From assembly GCA_002482815.1 (NCBI GenBank), contig DLGS01000405.1, positions 1 to 8,792 on the forward strand: 8,792 nt of DNA, read 5' to 3'. This document shows, in pieces, positions 1-6,111 of this stretch. Numbering within the stretch: position 1 is the first letter of the stretch; each line of letters begins with the position of its first letter. The stretch is from Bacteroidetes bacterium UBA7688 (lineage in GTDB: Bacteria; Bacteroidota; Bacteroidia; Chitinophagales; Chitinophagaceae). The position numbers and the translations under genes are program-made. Under the pieces are notes generated by a model that saw only the letters and a list, made by a program, of their open reading frames with translations, did no database searches and was not told the DNA's origin.

Positions 1-278
1 ACCCGCAGGCTAGAACCTGCCGGCATTTGCGGTAGCTTTGTACTGAGATAATTTTCGATTCTTGTAATAGTTTCCGGTCCTGCAAAACCATCCACTTCGC
101 AACGCAAAAATGTTTGTAAGGACATAATCTGCGCTTGTAAATTGTTGTTTGCTTTTACCGGATAGCCTGCCAAAACCTGCAATGCAGACAGGGTAGGAAG
201 GTCGAAAATGCCGCTGGCGGCTACATTCAGCCTTGCCTGAATGGCTTTTATACGGGTTTTGGAATCAATTACTGGCAT
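1..278 (-). CDS. Peptidoglycan-binding-like protein, N-terminal part (runs off the window)
   Basis: Partial gene; 92 codons are visible and the reading frame stays open to base 1. The ATG (complement of 276-278) has an in-frame TGA 21 bases upstream, so this is the most upstream ATG. The protein begins MPVIDSKTRIKAIQARLNVA and contains two similar segments, about residues 12-38 and 48-80. Each has a helix, then a G-x-F-D/G-x-P-x-T-like turn (SGIFDLPTLSALQ and DGFAGPETITRIE), and a second helix. That pattern is typical of PG_binding_1-type repeats, which usually precede a cell-wall hydrolase domain. There is no signal peptide at the start, which is unusual for a secreted hydrolase but common in phage-like or cytoplasmically stored muramidases. 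It is divergent from fbp. A near match to a Bacteroidota -7 box (ATACTTTG, complement 301-308) lies upstream. The catalytic domain, if any, is outside the window, so function is inferred only. Confidence 0.7.
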   Translation of the reverse strand, partial: MPVIDSKTRIKAIQARLNVAASGIFDLPTLSALQVLAGYPVKANNNLQAQIMSLQTFLRCEVDGFAGPETITRIENYLSTKLPQMPAGSSLR

Positions 279-364
279 ACGATTGGCGATTTTTATTCAA
301 CAAAGTATTATTTATTCTTTAAAAATCATATTGAAGTGAAAGAATTATTTGTTTGTTCATATCG

Positions 365-396
365 TTTCTTTACCACAATAGTTTTAAGTACTTTTG
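365..396 (+). promoter_or_regulatory. Bacteroidota-type promoter of fbp
   Basis: A perfect TAnnTTTG -7 box (TACTTTTG, 389-396) is preceded by TTTC at 365-368, a one-mismatch version of the TTTG -33 element, with 20 bases between. Transcription should start near 402-404, about 18 bases before the ATG at 421. This placement rules out the upstream in-frame TTG at 394, which lies inside the box. Confidence 0.65.
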
Positions 397-420
397 CACA
401 CATTTTATTTTAATCAGATT

Positions 421-1449
421 ATGGATACGAAAAAGAGAAAGCTCATCACCTTAGACGAGTTTACGATTCAGGAAACACGCAAATTCCCAAACGCAACCGG
501 AGAACTATCTTCATTATTGCGTGATATAGCTTTGGCATGCAAAATCATCAACAAGCAGGTCAACAAAGCAGGCCTTGTAGATATTTTAGGAAAGCATGGC
601 GCAACCAATGTGCAAGGTGAGGAACAAATGAAACTGGATATTTTTGCCAACGAAACATTGATCAATGTTTTGCAAAACAGCGCGGAATGTGCCGGAATCG
701 CTTCTGAAGAAAATGATGAACACGTTTGCTTTGCTGATGAGTTTTCTGTGAATTCCAAATATGTCGTGTTGTTCGATCCTTTGGATGGTTCAAGTAATAT
801 TGATGTGAATGCCTCTATCGGTACAATCTTTTCTATTTATCGCAGGGTAAGCCCATTGGGTGGTCCTTGTACGGAAGCTGATTTTCTGCAGGAAGGCAAT
901 AAACTGATGGCTGCAGGCTATGTTATTTATGGTTCCAGCACAATGTTGGTTTATGCTACAAAAATTGGTGTAAATGGTTTTACACTGGAAACGTCAATCG
1001 GCGAATTCTGTTTGTCGCATCCGGATATGAAATGCAGTGAAAAAGGTAAAATCTATTCCTTGAATCAAGGCAATACCAATCTGTATGATCAGGGAATGAA
1101 AGATTTTCTGACCTATTGTATGGAAGAAAATAAAGAAGAAGGTCGTCCTTATTCTCACCGTTATATCGGTTCTATGGTTGCCGATTTGCACAGAACATTA
1201 ATCAAAGGGGGCATCTTTATTTACCCCGGCGACCGCAAAAATCCAAAAGGTAAATTGCGCCTGCAATATGAGTGCAATCCTATGGCATTAATTGTGGAGG
1301 CTGCAGGTGGAAGTGCTGACTTTGGTAGTGGCCGTATCCTTGATATTGAACCAACAGAATTGCACCAGCGCACACCTATTTTTATCGGTTCAAAAGAATT
1401 AGTGGCGAAAGCACTGTCGTTTTCTACTGAGAAAGCAGCTACGGTTTAA
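421..1449 (+). CDS. fbp: Class I fructose-1,6-bisphosphatase
   Basis: Hydrolyses fructose-1,6-bisphosphate to fructose-6-phosphate, the committed cytosolic step of gluconeogenesis (EC 3.1.3.11). The 342-residue length from the ATG at 421 matches class I enzymes. Visible signatures in order: the metal-site acidic motif ASEEND (94-99), the hallmark DPLDGSSNID loop (119-128) that binds the Mg ions and phosphate, the RYIGSMVADLHR segment (247-258) of the active-site region, IFIYP (265-269), and the substrate-binding KLRLQYECNPMALIVEAAGG block (278-297). The frame can be extended 9 codons to a TTG at 394, but that codon is part of the promoter -7 box, so ATG 421 is chosen. The gene is monocistronic by appearance: its own promoter upstream and a strong hairpin terminator 24 bases after the stop. 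AMP inhibition is known for many family members; I did not trace the AMP site residues here. Confidence 0.97.
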   Translation: MDTKKRKLITLDEFTIQETRKFPNATGELSSLLRDIALACKIINKQVNKAGLVDILGKHGATNVQGEEQMKLDIFANETLINVLQNSAECAGIASEENDEHVCFADEFSVNSKYVVLFDPLDGSSNIDVNASIGTIFSIYRRVSPLGGPCTEADFLQEGNKLMAAGYVIYGSSTMLVYATKIGVNGFTLETSIGEFCLSHPDMKCSEKGKIYSLNQGNTNLYDQGMKDFLTYCMEENKEEGRPYSHRYIGSMVADLHRTLIKGGIFIYPGDRKNPKGKLRLQYECNPMALIVEAAGGSADFGSGRILDIEPTELHQRTPIFIGSKELVAKALSFSTEKAATV

Positions 1450-1472
1450 TTAGATATTTATTAATCATTTTT

Positions 1473-1511
1473 AGCGCAAAGCTGAGTGTACTACATTTAG
1501 CTTTGCGTTTT
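1473..1511 (+). terminator. Strong hairpin terminator of fbp, overlapping the bshB1 promoter
   Basis: Bases 1473-1489 pair with 1493-1509 across a 3-base loop (ACT). All 17 positions pair: 14 Watson-Crick and three G-T. The core CGCAAAGCT (1475-1483) and AGCTTTGCG (1499-1507) is perfect. A T tract (1508-1511, then ACTTTA) follows, giving plus-strand Rho-independent terminator form. The 3' arm contains the promoter box of the next gene. Confidence 0.8.
1498..1505 (+). promoter_or_regulatory. TAnnTTTG -7 box of bshB1
   Basis: TAGCTTTG matches the Bacteroidota -7 consensus exactly and ends 18 bases before the bshB1 ATG at 1524, similar to the fbp arrangement. No clean TTTG -33 element is seen; TTAG at 1471-1474, 23 bases upstream, is the best remnant. 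The box lies wholly inside the 3' arm of the fbp terminator hairpin. Confidence 0.55.
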
Positions 1512-1523
1512 ACTTTAGACAAA

Positions 1524-2267
1524 ATGAATAAGGACAAACTACATATACTGGCGATCGCTGCACATCCTGATGATGTGGAATTGGGTTGTGGAGGCACATT
1601 GACAAAACACGCTAAAATGGGACAGCGTGTAGGAATCGTTGATCTTACTGAAGGGGAATTGGGCACGCGCGGCTCTGTTGCTGAACGATACACCGAAGCT
1701 GCGAATGCTGCAACTATCATGGGTTTGGCTGTTCGTGAGAATGCGCAAATCAGGGATGGATTTTTCAGGAATGATGAAGAGCACCAAAAAAGAATTATTC
1801 ATTTTATCCGTAAATACCAACCGGAGATTGTTATCACCAATGCGCCCGAAGATCGTCATCCGGACCACGGTCGTGGATATCAACTGGTGAGTGATGCTTG
1901 TTTCCTGGCAGGCTTGCGGAAAATAGAAACCCTGGATGAGGACGGAAAGCCACAGGAAGCCTGGCGCCCCAAGCGTGTTTTTTCTTTAATTCAGGACAGG
2001 CAGCTTGAACCCACTTTTATTGTGGATATTACCGATACGTTTGAAGAGAAGATGAAAGCTGTAATGGCGTATACATCGCAATTCTATCAGCCTGGTTCAG
2101 ACGAGCCGCTAACTTACATTGCCACACAAAATTTTACAGAACAAATAAAATACCGTGATTCACTGATGGGCAAAAAAATCGGCACTGCTTATGGCGAAGG
2201 TTTTATTTCTGTCAATATTCCCGGCATCAGTTCGCTCGATCAATTGCTTTACCCTCAATTAGCTTAA
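1524..2267 (+). CDS. bshB1: BshB1-type bacillithiol biosynthesis deacetylase (PIG-L/LmbE family)
   Basis: Predicted zinc-dependent N-acetylglucosaminyl-L-malate deacetylase, which produces glucosaminyl-malate for bacillithiol synthesis in the cytosol. The 247-residue protein starts MNKDKLHILAIAAHPDDVEL. It has the family's metal-binding AHPDD motif (13-17), with Asp16 as the expected general base, GCGGT (21-25), TEGELGTRG (42-50) and the second metal site HPDHGRG (112-118). This set, and the LTEGELGTRGS stretch in particular, fits the BshB1 subgroup better than generic LmbE proteins. The frame extends upstream to a TTG at 1503, but this is inside the -7 promoter box, so ATG 1524 is preferred. 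The BshA glycosyltransferase and BshC ligase are not in this window; in Bacteroidota they are often unlinked. A 67-residue orphan follows 21 bases later and may be co-transcribed. Confidence 0.88.
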   Translation: MNKDKLHILAIAAHPDDVELGCGGTLTKHAKMGQRVGIVDLTEGELGTRGSVAERYTEAANAATIMGLAVRENAQIRDGFFRNDEEHQKRIIHFIRKYQPEIVITNAPEDRHPDHGRGYQLVSDACFLAGLRKIETLDEDGKPQEAWRPKRVFSLIQDRQLEPTFIVDITDTFEEKMKAVMAYTSQFYQPGSDEPLTYIATQNFTEQIKYRDSLMGKKIGTAYGEGFISVNIPGISSLDQLLYPQLA

Positions 2268-2288
2268 AACCCAAAACTGATTTTCTAC

Positions 2289-2492
2289 ATGAAATCAACC
2301 ATTAAGCTTCGGAGAATCCTTGAGCAGTATAATTGCACTTTTACACTCGATGAGAAAAATGAGTTTGAAGTGTTCGTCGCCACAAAGGATGATGATACCT
2401 CAGGCGTTTTTAACGGCAAATCTTTTAGTGTTGTTGTTGGTCATATTTATTCATGGATGCAAAAACGTTCATCTGTAAAAATTAAGCAATAA
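2289..2492 (+). CDS. Small hypothetical protein, 67 residues
   Basis: Not recognised. It starts MKSTIKLRRILEQYNCTFTL and is basic at both ends, ending in a lysine-rich tail (RSSVKIKQ). The predicted pattern is an N-terminal helix followed by strands (FEVFVATK, SFSVVVG), with no signal peptide and no membrane segment. It lies 21 bases after bshB1 on the same strand with no terminator or promoter box between, so co-transcription is plausible. Its reality rests on codon-like composition, the clean ATG and the operon-like spacing; there is no functional clue. Confidence 0.6.
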   Translation: MKSTIKLRRILEQYNCTFTLDEKNEFEVFVATKDDDTSGVFNGKSFSVVVGHIYSWMQKRSSVKIKQ

Positions 2493-2526
2493 TATTGTAG
2501 TATTCTGTAGGAATTAAAACTTAACT

Positions 2527-3243
2527 ATGAATACTGTTTGCAAGAATTGTAACCATGCTTTTGAAAGTCAATTTTGCGGTCAATGTGGCCAGGACGCTCA
2601 TACCCACCCCATAAATGCTCATTTCCTCTGGCATGATATTCAGCACGGTTTCTTCCATTTCGACAAAGGGATATTGTTTACGCTGAAGGAATTATTTACA
2701 CGGCCCGGTTTCTCCATTAAAGATTATTTAAATGGCAAAAGAGTAAAGCATTTCAAGCCGGTTTCTCTTGTTATAATTCTGGCAGGGTTGTGGAGCTTAA
2801 TTTACCATTACATTCCGATTAATCTTCATGAAACTAACAGTGAAAATGCTGCAAAGGGCGTTAAAGTTTTACATTGGCTTCGCGAGCATAATAGTATAGC
2901 CGAATTAATTAATCTGCCTTTTTATGCCTTAGCATCTTATGTCGTTTTCCGAACCTACAATTATTGGGAACATCTTGTGATTAACGCCTTCCTGATTGCA
3001 CAGAAAACAGTAATTAGTATCATATTAATACCAATTTTGGCATCTTTGAAAAATCATACTGCTCAACTTGCTGTTTCAGGTGTTTTTTTCATTCTTTGTG
3101 TTGTTTTAAACTATTGGGCATTCAGCCAGATTTTTAATCATTATACTAAATCAAAAGTGTTGTTAAAGATCGTACTGGTTTATTCTATTTTGCTGGCAGA
3201 GACAGGGTTGTTCAGTTTTGTTCTAACGAGGTTTTGGGCGTAA
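2527..3243 (+). CDS. DUF3667-type zinc-ribbon membrane protein
   Basis: A 238-residue inner-membrane protein of unknown function. The N-terminus has two CxxC knuckles (C5/C8 in VCKNCNH and C17/C20 in FCGQCGQ), a compact zinc ribbon. It is followed by a conserved soluble segment (HDIQHGFFHFDKGILFTL, about 36-53; LFTRPGFSIKDYLNGKRV, about 56-73). Hydrophobic segments follow at about 79-97, 128-142, 150-172, 180-199 and 211-234. The order ribbon, then H-x-F-F-H-x-D-K-G-I/LxxT, then RPG, then Y-x-x-G-K-R, then membrane helices is the DUF3667 pattern widespread in Bacteroidota. The ribbon should face the cytoplasm. The gene sits 34 bases after the 67-residue orphan, and no canonical -7 box is visible in that gap. 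No role is established. Confidence 0.8.
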   Translation: MNTVCKNCNHAFESQFCGQCGQDAHTHPINAHFLWHDIQHGFFHFDKGILFTLKELFTRPGFSIKDYLNGKRVKHFKPVSLVIILAGLWSLIYHYIPINLHETNSENAAKGVKVLHWLREHNSIAELINLPFYALASYVVFRTYNYWEHLVINAFLIAQKTVISIILIPILASLKNHTAQLAVSGVFFILCVVLNYWAFSQIFNHYTKSKVLLKIVLVYSILLAETGLFSFVLTRFWA

Positions 3244-3304
3244 CGAAGCATTAAGCCGTGATTATTTTATCAATGTATGATTTGAAAGCAAAAACGCAAT
3301 CTTT

Positions 3305-4324
3305 ATGAAATACCTTTTAACCCTGTTTTTCCTTGGAGCTTCTGTGTCTTTACAGGCACAGAAAGCTAAAATGCATACGCCTGCTGAAATGGTGAAAATT
3401 GCCATAGACAGTAAATTGACTTATAACTTAGGTATACTGGATAAACCCCTTACACCCGAAGATTATAGCGATAACCTGTTGATGCCGGAATATTATATTG
3501 TGGAGAAAGACGGTAGTATTCTGCTGAAAAAGTACAATGTAAATGGAAAGGCGAAGCTTTTATTCCAGGAAGCGGAAGCTGATTTTCAGTCTAATAAATT
3601 GACAGAAGCCCGTGAAAAATATCTTATGGCCTATGCTGAAGATACCACTTTGTCGCTTGCGCTCACTTTTGCTGGACAAGCTTCCGAGCATTCGGCCAAT
3701 TATGTTGATGCAGAATCTCTTTTGAAACGATCCATCCGCCAGAATTATGCCGATTATATGGCACATTGGTTTTTAGCGGATGTCTATGAACACAACGGTG
3801 CCATAAAGAAAGCAAAAGAGGAAATACTGATCGCTCATATTCTCAACAGGAATAATCCGCGCATTATTGCTGCAATGAAAAAGATTCTCTTAAAGGAGGG
3901 GTATACTTATAACAATGACTGGCAGTTTAATCCGCAAATTATGGTTCAGAAAACCGACACGGGTATTACTGTACAATATGAAGGCGTCTGGCTGGGCTAT
4001 GCAATTGCCAATGCGCTTTGGCTGTATGAGCCTGGATATAAAGAAAGCATGGGTATATCTAAAGATGCAGATCTAAGTTTAAATCAGGACCGGGAAAAGG
4101 AAGGTTTGCTGAGTGTATTGATTACAGCTAAAAATGATGAAAAAAAGAAATACAGTAAAGACGTGATGGCCCTCCAGGCAGCAACAGAGAAAAAAATGTT
4201 CCAGGAATATTTGTTTTATGAAATATGGTTGCCAAAGCGCCCGGATATTGCATTACTATTACCCACAAAGTTTATTGATGAAATAAGCACTTATGTAATG
4301 AAAGTACGATGTTCGGCTAATTAA
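3305..4324 (+). CDS. Secreted/periplasmic TPR-containing protein
   Basis: A 339-residue protein with a clear Sec signal peptide: a Lys at 2, a hydrophobic core at 4-16, and likely cleavage after Ala18 (LQA/Q). Residues about 83-180 form tetratricopeptide-like helices: FQEAEADFQSNKLTEAREKY fits a TPR A/B pair, then LAGQASEHSANYVDAESLLKRSI-like and AHWFLADVYEHNGAIKKAKEE-like repeats. Such repeats act as protein-binding scaffolds. The C-terminal part (about 205-339) is a separate uncharacterised domain containing LGYAIANALWLYEPGY and YLFYEIWLPKRPDIALLLP. A weak promoter candidate, TA-TGA-TTTG (3276-3284), has one base too many in its spacer. A bidirectional terminator follows 36 bases after the stop. 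The partner and the exact role are unknown. Confidence 0.8.
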   Translation: MKYLLTLFFLGASVSLQAQKAKMHTPAEMVKIAIDSKLTYNLGILDKPLTPEDYSDNLLMPEYYIVEKDGSILLKKYNVNGKAKLLFQEAEADFQSNKLTEAREKYLMAYAEDTTLSLALTFAGQASEHSANYVDAESLLKRSIRQNYADYMAHWFLADVYEHNGAIKKAKEEILIAHILNRNNPRIIAAMKKILLKEGYTYNNDWQFNPQIMVQKTDTGITVQYEGVWLGYAIANALWLYEPGYKESMGISKDADLSLNQDREKEGLLSVLITAKNDEKKKYSKDVMALQAATEKKMFQEYLFYEIWLPKRPDIALLLPTKFIDEISTYVMKVRCSAN

Positions 4325-4360
4325 AAAATTAATGGTCGTAATTGCAGATACGTAAGTAAA

Positions 4361-4395
4361 AAAGCGATAACTGATGTAGTTATCGCTTTCTTTTT
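4361..4395 (+). terminator. Bidirectional terminator between convergent genes (hairpin family copy 1)
   Basis: AAAGCGATAAC (4361-4371) and GTTATCGCTTT (4379-4389) form a perfect 11-bp stem with a 7-base loop. A T tract (4391-4395) follows on the plus strand, and the A tract at 4358-4360 gives a T tract on the minus strand. It lies between the TPR gene (plus) and the 120-residue gene (minus) and can serve both. Confidence 0.85.
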
Positions 4396-4409
4396 ATGAG
4401 TTAGCCTTT

Positions 4410-4772
4410 TTAAACAGTTTCTGATATTGTTTGCATTTCTAACAAAACGCCTGCAATAATTGTTCCAAATAAAAGTTTGGCATCGGTGTACTTTTTTTCA
4501 TTGATGTATGCTTCTATTTTAGTTTGGTCGGTCTGGGCAAGAATCAGTTTGTTGTGATTATTGCTGGCCATAAAATCGTTGAGCAGGTTTTTGTATTTCA
4601 CATATAGATTCTCCAATGATTCAGGCGAAATATGGACTGTCAGTTTGGTGAGCAGAATATTCATATCGCTCAGGGTTTCGATAATTTTCTTGAGTTCCAT
4701 TTGTTTTGTTTCGGGTAAAAGTTCTTCGTTCGTTTTTAATGATGCAAAACTAAAGCCTTTGATTACCAACAT
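4410..4772 (-). CDS. Hypothetical protein, about 120 residues
   Basis: Not recognised. From the ATG at 4772 the protein starts MLVIKGFSFASLKTNEELLP; the frame also permits a GTG two codons earlier (4778), but an ATG is available. The body is strongly helical and charged (KKIIETLSDMNILLTKL, ENLYVKYKNLLNDF, KIEAYINEKKYTDAKLLF), with a hydrophobic stretch near the C-terminus (LLFGTIIAGVLLEM). It may be a small helical-bundle protein, or possibly membrane-associated at the end. It is a single gene on the minus strand, convergent with the TPR gene and sharing its terminator. A TAAATTTC sequence (complement 4785-4792) resembles a -7 box but is very close to the start. No function can be proposed. 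Confidence 0.65.
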   Translation of the reverse strand: MLVIKGFSFASLKTNEELLPETKQMELKKIIETLSDMNILLTKLTVHISPESLENLYVKYKNLLNDFMASNNHNKLILAQTDQTKIEAYINEKKYTDAKLLFGTIIAGVLLEMQTISETV

Positions 4773-4830
4773 TTTCACAAATTTGAAATTTAGCCTTACA
4801 TGATTTCAATGTTTTGAAAAATAGAATGAA

Positions 4831-4854
4831 AAAGCGATAACAGAATGTGTTATT
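4831..4854. repeat. Degenerate copy of the AAAGCGATAAC hairpin (copy 2)
   Basis: The left arm AAAGCGATAAC (4831-4841) is identical to the terminator at 4361. The right arm matches only for GTTAT (4849-4853), then diverges (TACG in place of CGCTTT), leaving about 5-6 pairs. There is no T tract downstream on the plus strand. It is probably a decayed terminator rather than a working one. Confidence 0.55.
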
Positions 4855-5053
4855 ACGAAGAGCAAATGGGCAGGCTAAGCAGATTGAGTATCAAAAGCAA
4901 AATGATGTAAGTGTCGGTGTCTAATGTTACAAATAAGTTGAAGAAATAATACTCACTTTCGCAACGATAAATTAGTCTAAGGTAAAACAGGCTTTATAAT
5001 AGAATATGAGAAAGGATGACCAATAGTGTCAAATAAATTTCCATCATTGTCAA

Positions 5054-5084
5054 TTTATGCACTTACGTTATTTCATTATATTTC
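5054..5084 (+). promoter_or_regulatory. Candidate promoter of the DUF421 gene
   Basis: TTTA (5054-5057), 19 bases, then TATATTTC (5077-5084). Each half differs by one base from the TTTG / TAnnTTTG consensus, with good spacing, 30 bases before the ATG at 5115. Confidence 0.4.
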
Positions 5085-5114
5085 GAAATTCACAACAAAA
5101 AATCATTAATAGCA

Positions 5115-5837
5115 ATGGATACTACTCAGGTATTTGATTTTCACAAAATGTTTTTTGGGGAGGAGCCCAAAATATTCCTGTTAGAAATAGTGCTTCGTAC
5201 GGCGATAATGTACACGTATACAGTCCTGCTAATCCGATTCCTTGGCAAGCGCAGTATGGGTCAATTATCAACGTTAGAATTGGCTATCATTATCGGTTTT
5301 GGTTCTGCCGTCGGCGATCCAATGTTTGGTATTGATGTTCCGATTTCTCATGGAATAGTGGTCATTACAACCATCGCACTCATTCAGGTAGTTTTGGAGT
5401 ATTTTATCAATAGAAATAAAAAGCTTGAGATTTTCATGGAGGGAAAGCCCGATTGTCTTGTCGATAATGGAAGAATCAAATGTGATCAACTGGAGAGAAA
5501 CAAACTGTCTCATGGAGATTTGTTCCGGTTCTTAAGAGGAAAGGACGTCGAAAACTTAGGCCAGGTTAAGAAGGCTTATTTTGAAACTTCCGGATTAGTT
5601 TCAGTCATATTCCATGAGTCAAAAAATATCAGGGCAGGCTTAAATATATTGCCTTGCGATGATGAAGAAGATTGTAGTTTTAAAGAAGGTGAAGCAGTTC
5701 CTCAGGATGGGGAATATAGTTGCGGAATTTGTGGTAACACCAAACGGTTCTCGTTGAGTGAAAAGTTTGAACAATGCCTTGATTGCAAGACTTCCAAATG
5801 GACAAAATCTGAACTTCGGACATCCTGTAATGACTGA
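5115..5837 (+). CDS. DUF421/YetF-family membrane protein with C-terminal zinc ribbon
   Basis: A 240-residue inner-membrane protein. Three N-terminal hydrophobic segments (about 20-42, 53-70, 79-97) enclose the family signature RFLGKRSMGQLSTLELAIII (41-60) and GFGSAVGDPMF (61-71), which is the DUF421/YetF transmembrane domain. The soluble YetF-like domain follows (about 98-180: an IFMEGKPDCLVDNGRI strand pair and a helix with ELxxxKLSxxDLFxxLR). It normally sits in the cytoplasm; Bacillus YetF/YdfS relatives are linked to spore or stress physiology, and the biochemical role is unknown. The last 40 residues add CGIC (203-206) and CLDC (221-224), a rubredoxin-like zinc ribbon ending in SKWTKSE, not part of the classical domain. 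It stands alone, with its own promoter-like element and hairpins downstream. Confidence 0.85.
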   Translation: MDTTQVFDFHKMFFGEEPKIFLLEIVLRTAIMYTYTVLLIRFLGKRSMGQLSTLELAIIIGFGSAVGDPMFGIDVPISHGIVVITTIALIQVVLEYFINRNKKLEIFMEGKPDCLVDNGRIKCDQLERNKLSHGDLFRFLRGKDVENLGQVKKAYFETSGLVSVIFHESKNIRAGLNILPCDDEEDCSFKEGEAVPQDGEYSCGICGNTKRFSLSEKFEQCLDCKTSKWTKSELRTSCND

Positions 5838-5951
5838 ACAGAAACTACAGGCCTGAATGTTTAGCAGCAAATTTAGGTTCCTGAATTGAGCTGATAAATC
5901 GCAATATACCGGAGAAGAAATCCTGAAGATTAACGCTTGAACAAATTTATA

Positions 5952-5977
5952 AAACTGTTTACAACACCAGACAGTTT
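5952..5977. repeat. Inverted repeat downstream of the DUF421 gene
   Basis: AAACTGT (5952-5958) and ACAGTTT (5971-5977) are perfect complements and extend to 9 pairs with one G-T, around an 8-base loop. An overlapping smaller palindrome, GTTTG/CAAAC (5974-5978 and 5983-5987), would compete with it. There is no proper T tract. It could be a weak terminator or a protein-binding site; undecided. Confidence 0.4.
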
Positions 5978-5991
5978 GGTTTCAAACAAAA

Positions 5992-6026
5992 AAAGCGACA
6001 ACATTTCTGTTATCGCTTTAGTTTTT
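5992..6026 (+). terminator. Bidirectional terminator (hairpin family copy 3)
   Basis: AAAGCGACAAC (5992-6002) pairs with GTTATCGCTTT (6009-6019) over a 6-base loop, with a single C-A mismatch at 5999/6012. The right arm is identical to that at 4379. T tract at 6022-6026 on the plus strand; the A tract (5988-5991 onward) gives a long T tract on the minus strand. It stops the DUF421 transcript and can also stop transcription arriving from the minus-strand gene block. Confidence 0.8.
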
Positions 6027-6060
6027 GAGGTCGAGAGCGGGTTATATATCAGGGTCAAAA

Positions 6061-6110
6061 GTGCCTAAAACAGTACAATTCAAAACGAGCGTGCCTTTTT
6101 GCGTGCTTTT
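6061..6110. repeat. GTGCC-type direct repeats at the putative element edge
   Basis: Four related pentamers occur in the same orientation: GTGCC (6061), GTACA (6073), GTGCC (6091) and GTGCT (6103), spaced 12, 18 and 12 bases. The last two belong to a 12-base tandem repeat GCGTGCCTTTTT (6089-6100) / GCGTGCTTTTAT (6101-6112), 10 of 12 identical. They lie directly 3' of the 97-residue minus-strand gene. The layout resembles clustered protein-binding sites, such as recombinase arm sites, but this is inference. Confidence 0.45.
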
Positions 6111-6111
6111 A

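Larger units (their letters stand above)
4773..5114. other. Intergenic region without a convincing gene (342 bases)
   Basis: AT-rich divergent region between the minus-strand 120-residue gene and the DUF421 gene. It holds a degraded copy of the AAAGCGATAAC hairpin (4831-4853) and a promoter-like TTTA-N19-TATATTTC (5054-5084). The only other frame of note is a 25-codon plus-strand stretch (4847-4924) with no supporting signals. Otherwise I see nothing in it; I cannot tell whether it is decayed coding sequence. Confidence 0.6.

Noticed and set aside
468..758. Minus-strand frame of 96 codons within fbp
   Set aside because: Antisense to the clearly identified fbp coding sequence; no independent signals.
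4847..4924. 25-codon plus-strand stretch from GTG to TAA in the gap before the DUF421 gene
   Set aside because: Too short, GTG start inside the decayed hairpin, no promoter; could be a gene remnant but cannot be supported.
5838..6111. tRNA gene as integration target at the putative element edge
   Set aside because: I looked for an acceptor stem and a GGTTCGAATCC-type T arm on both strands and found none, so no tRNA is annotated.
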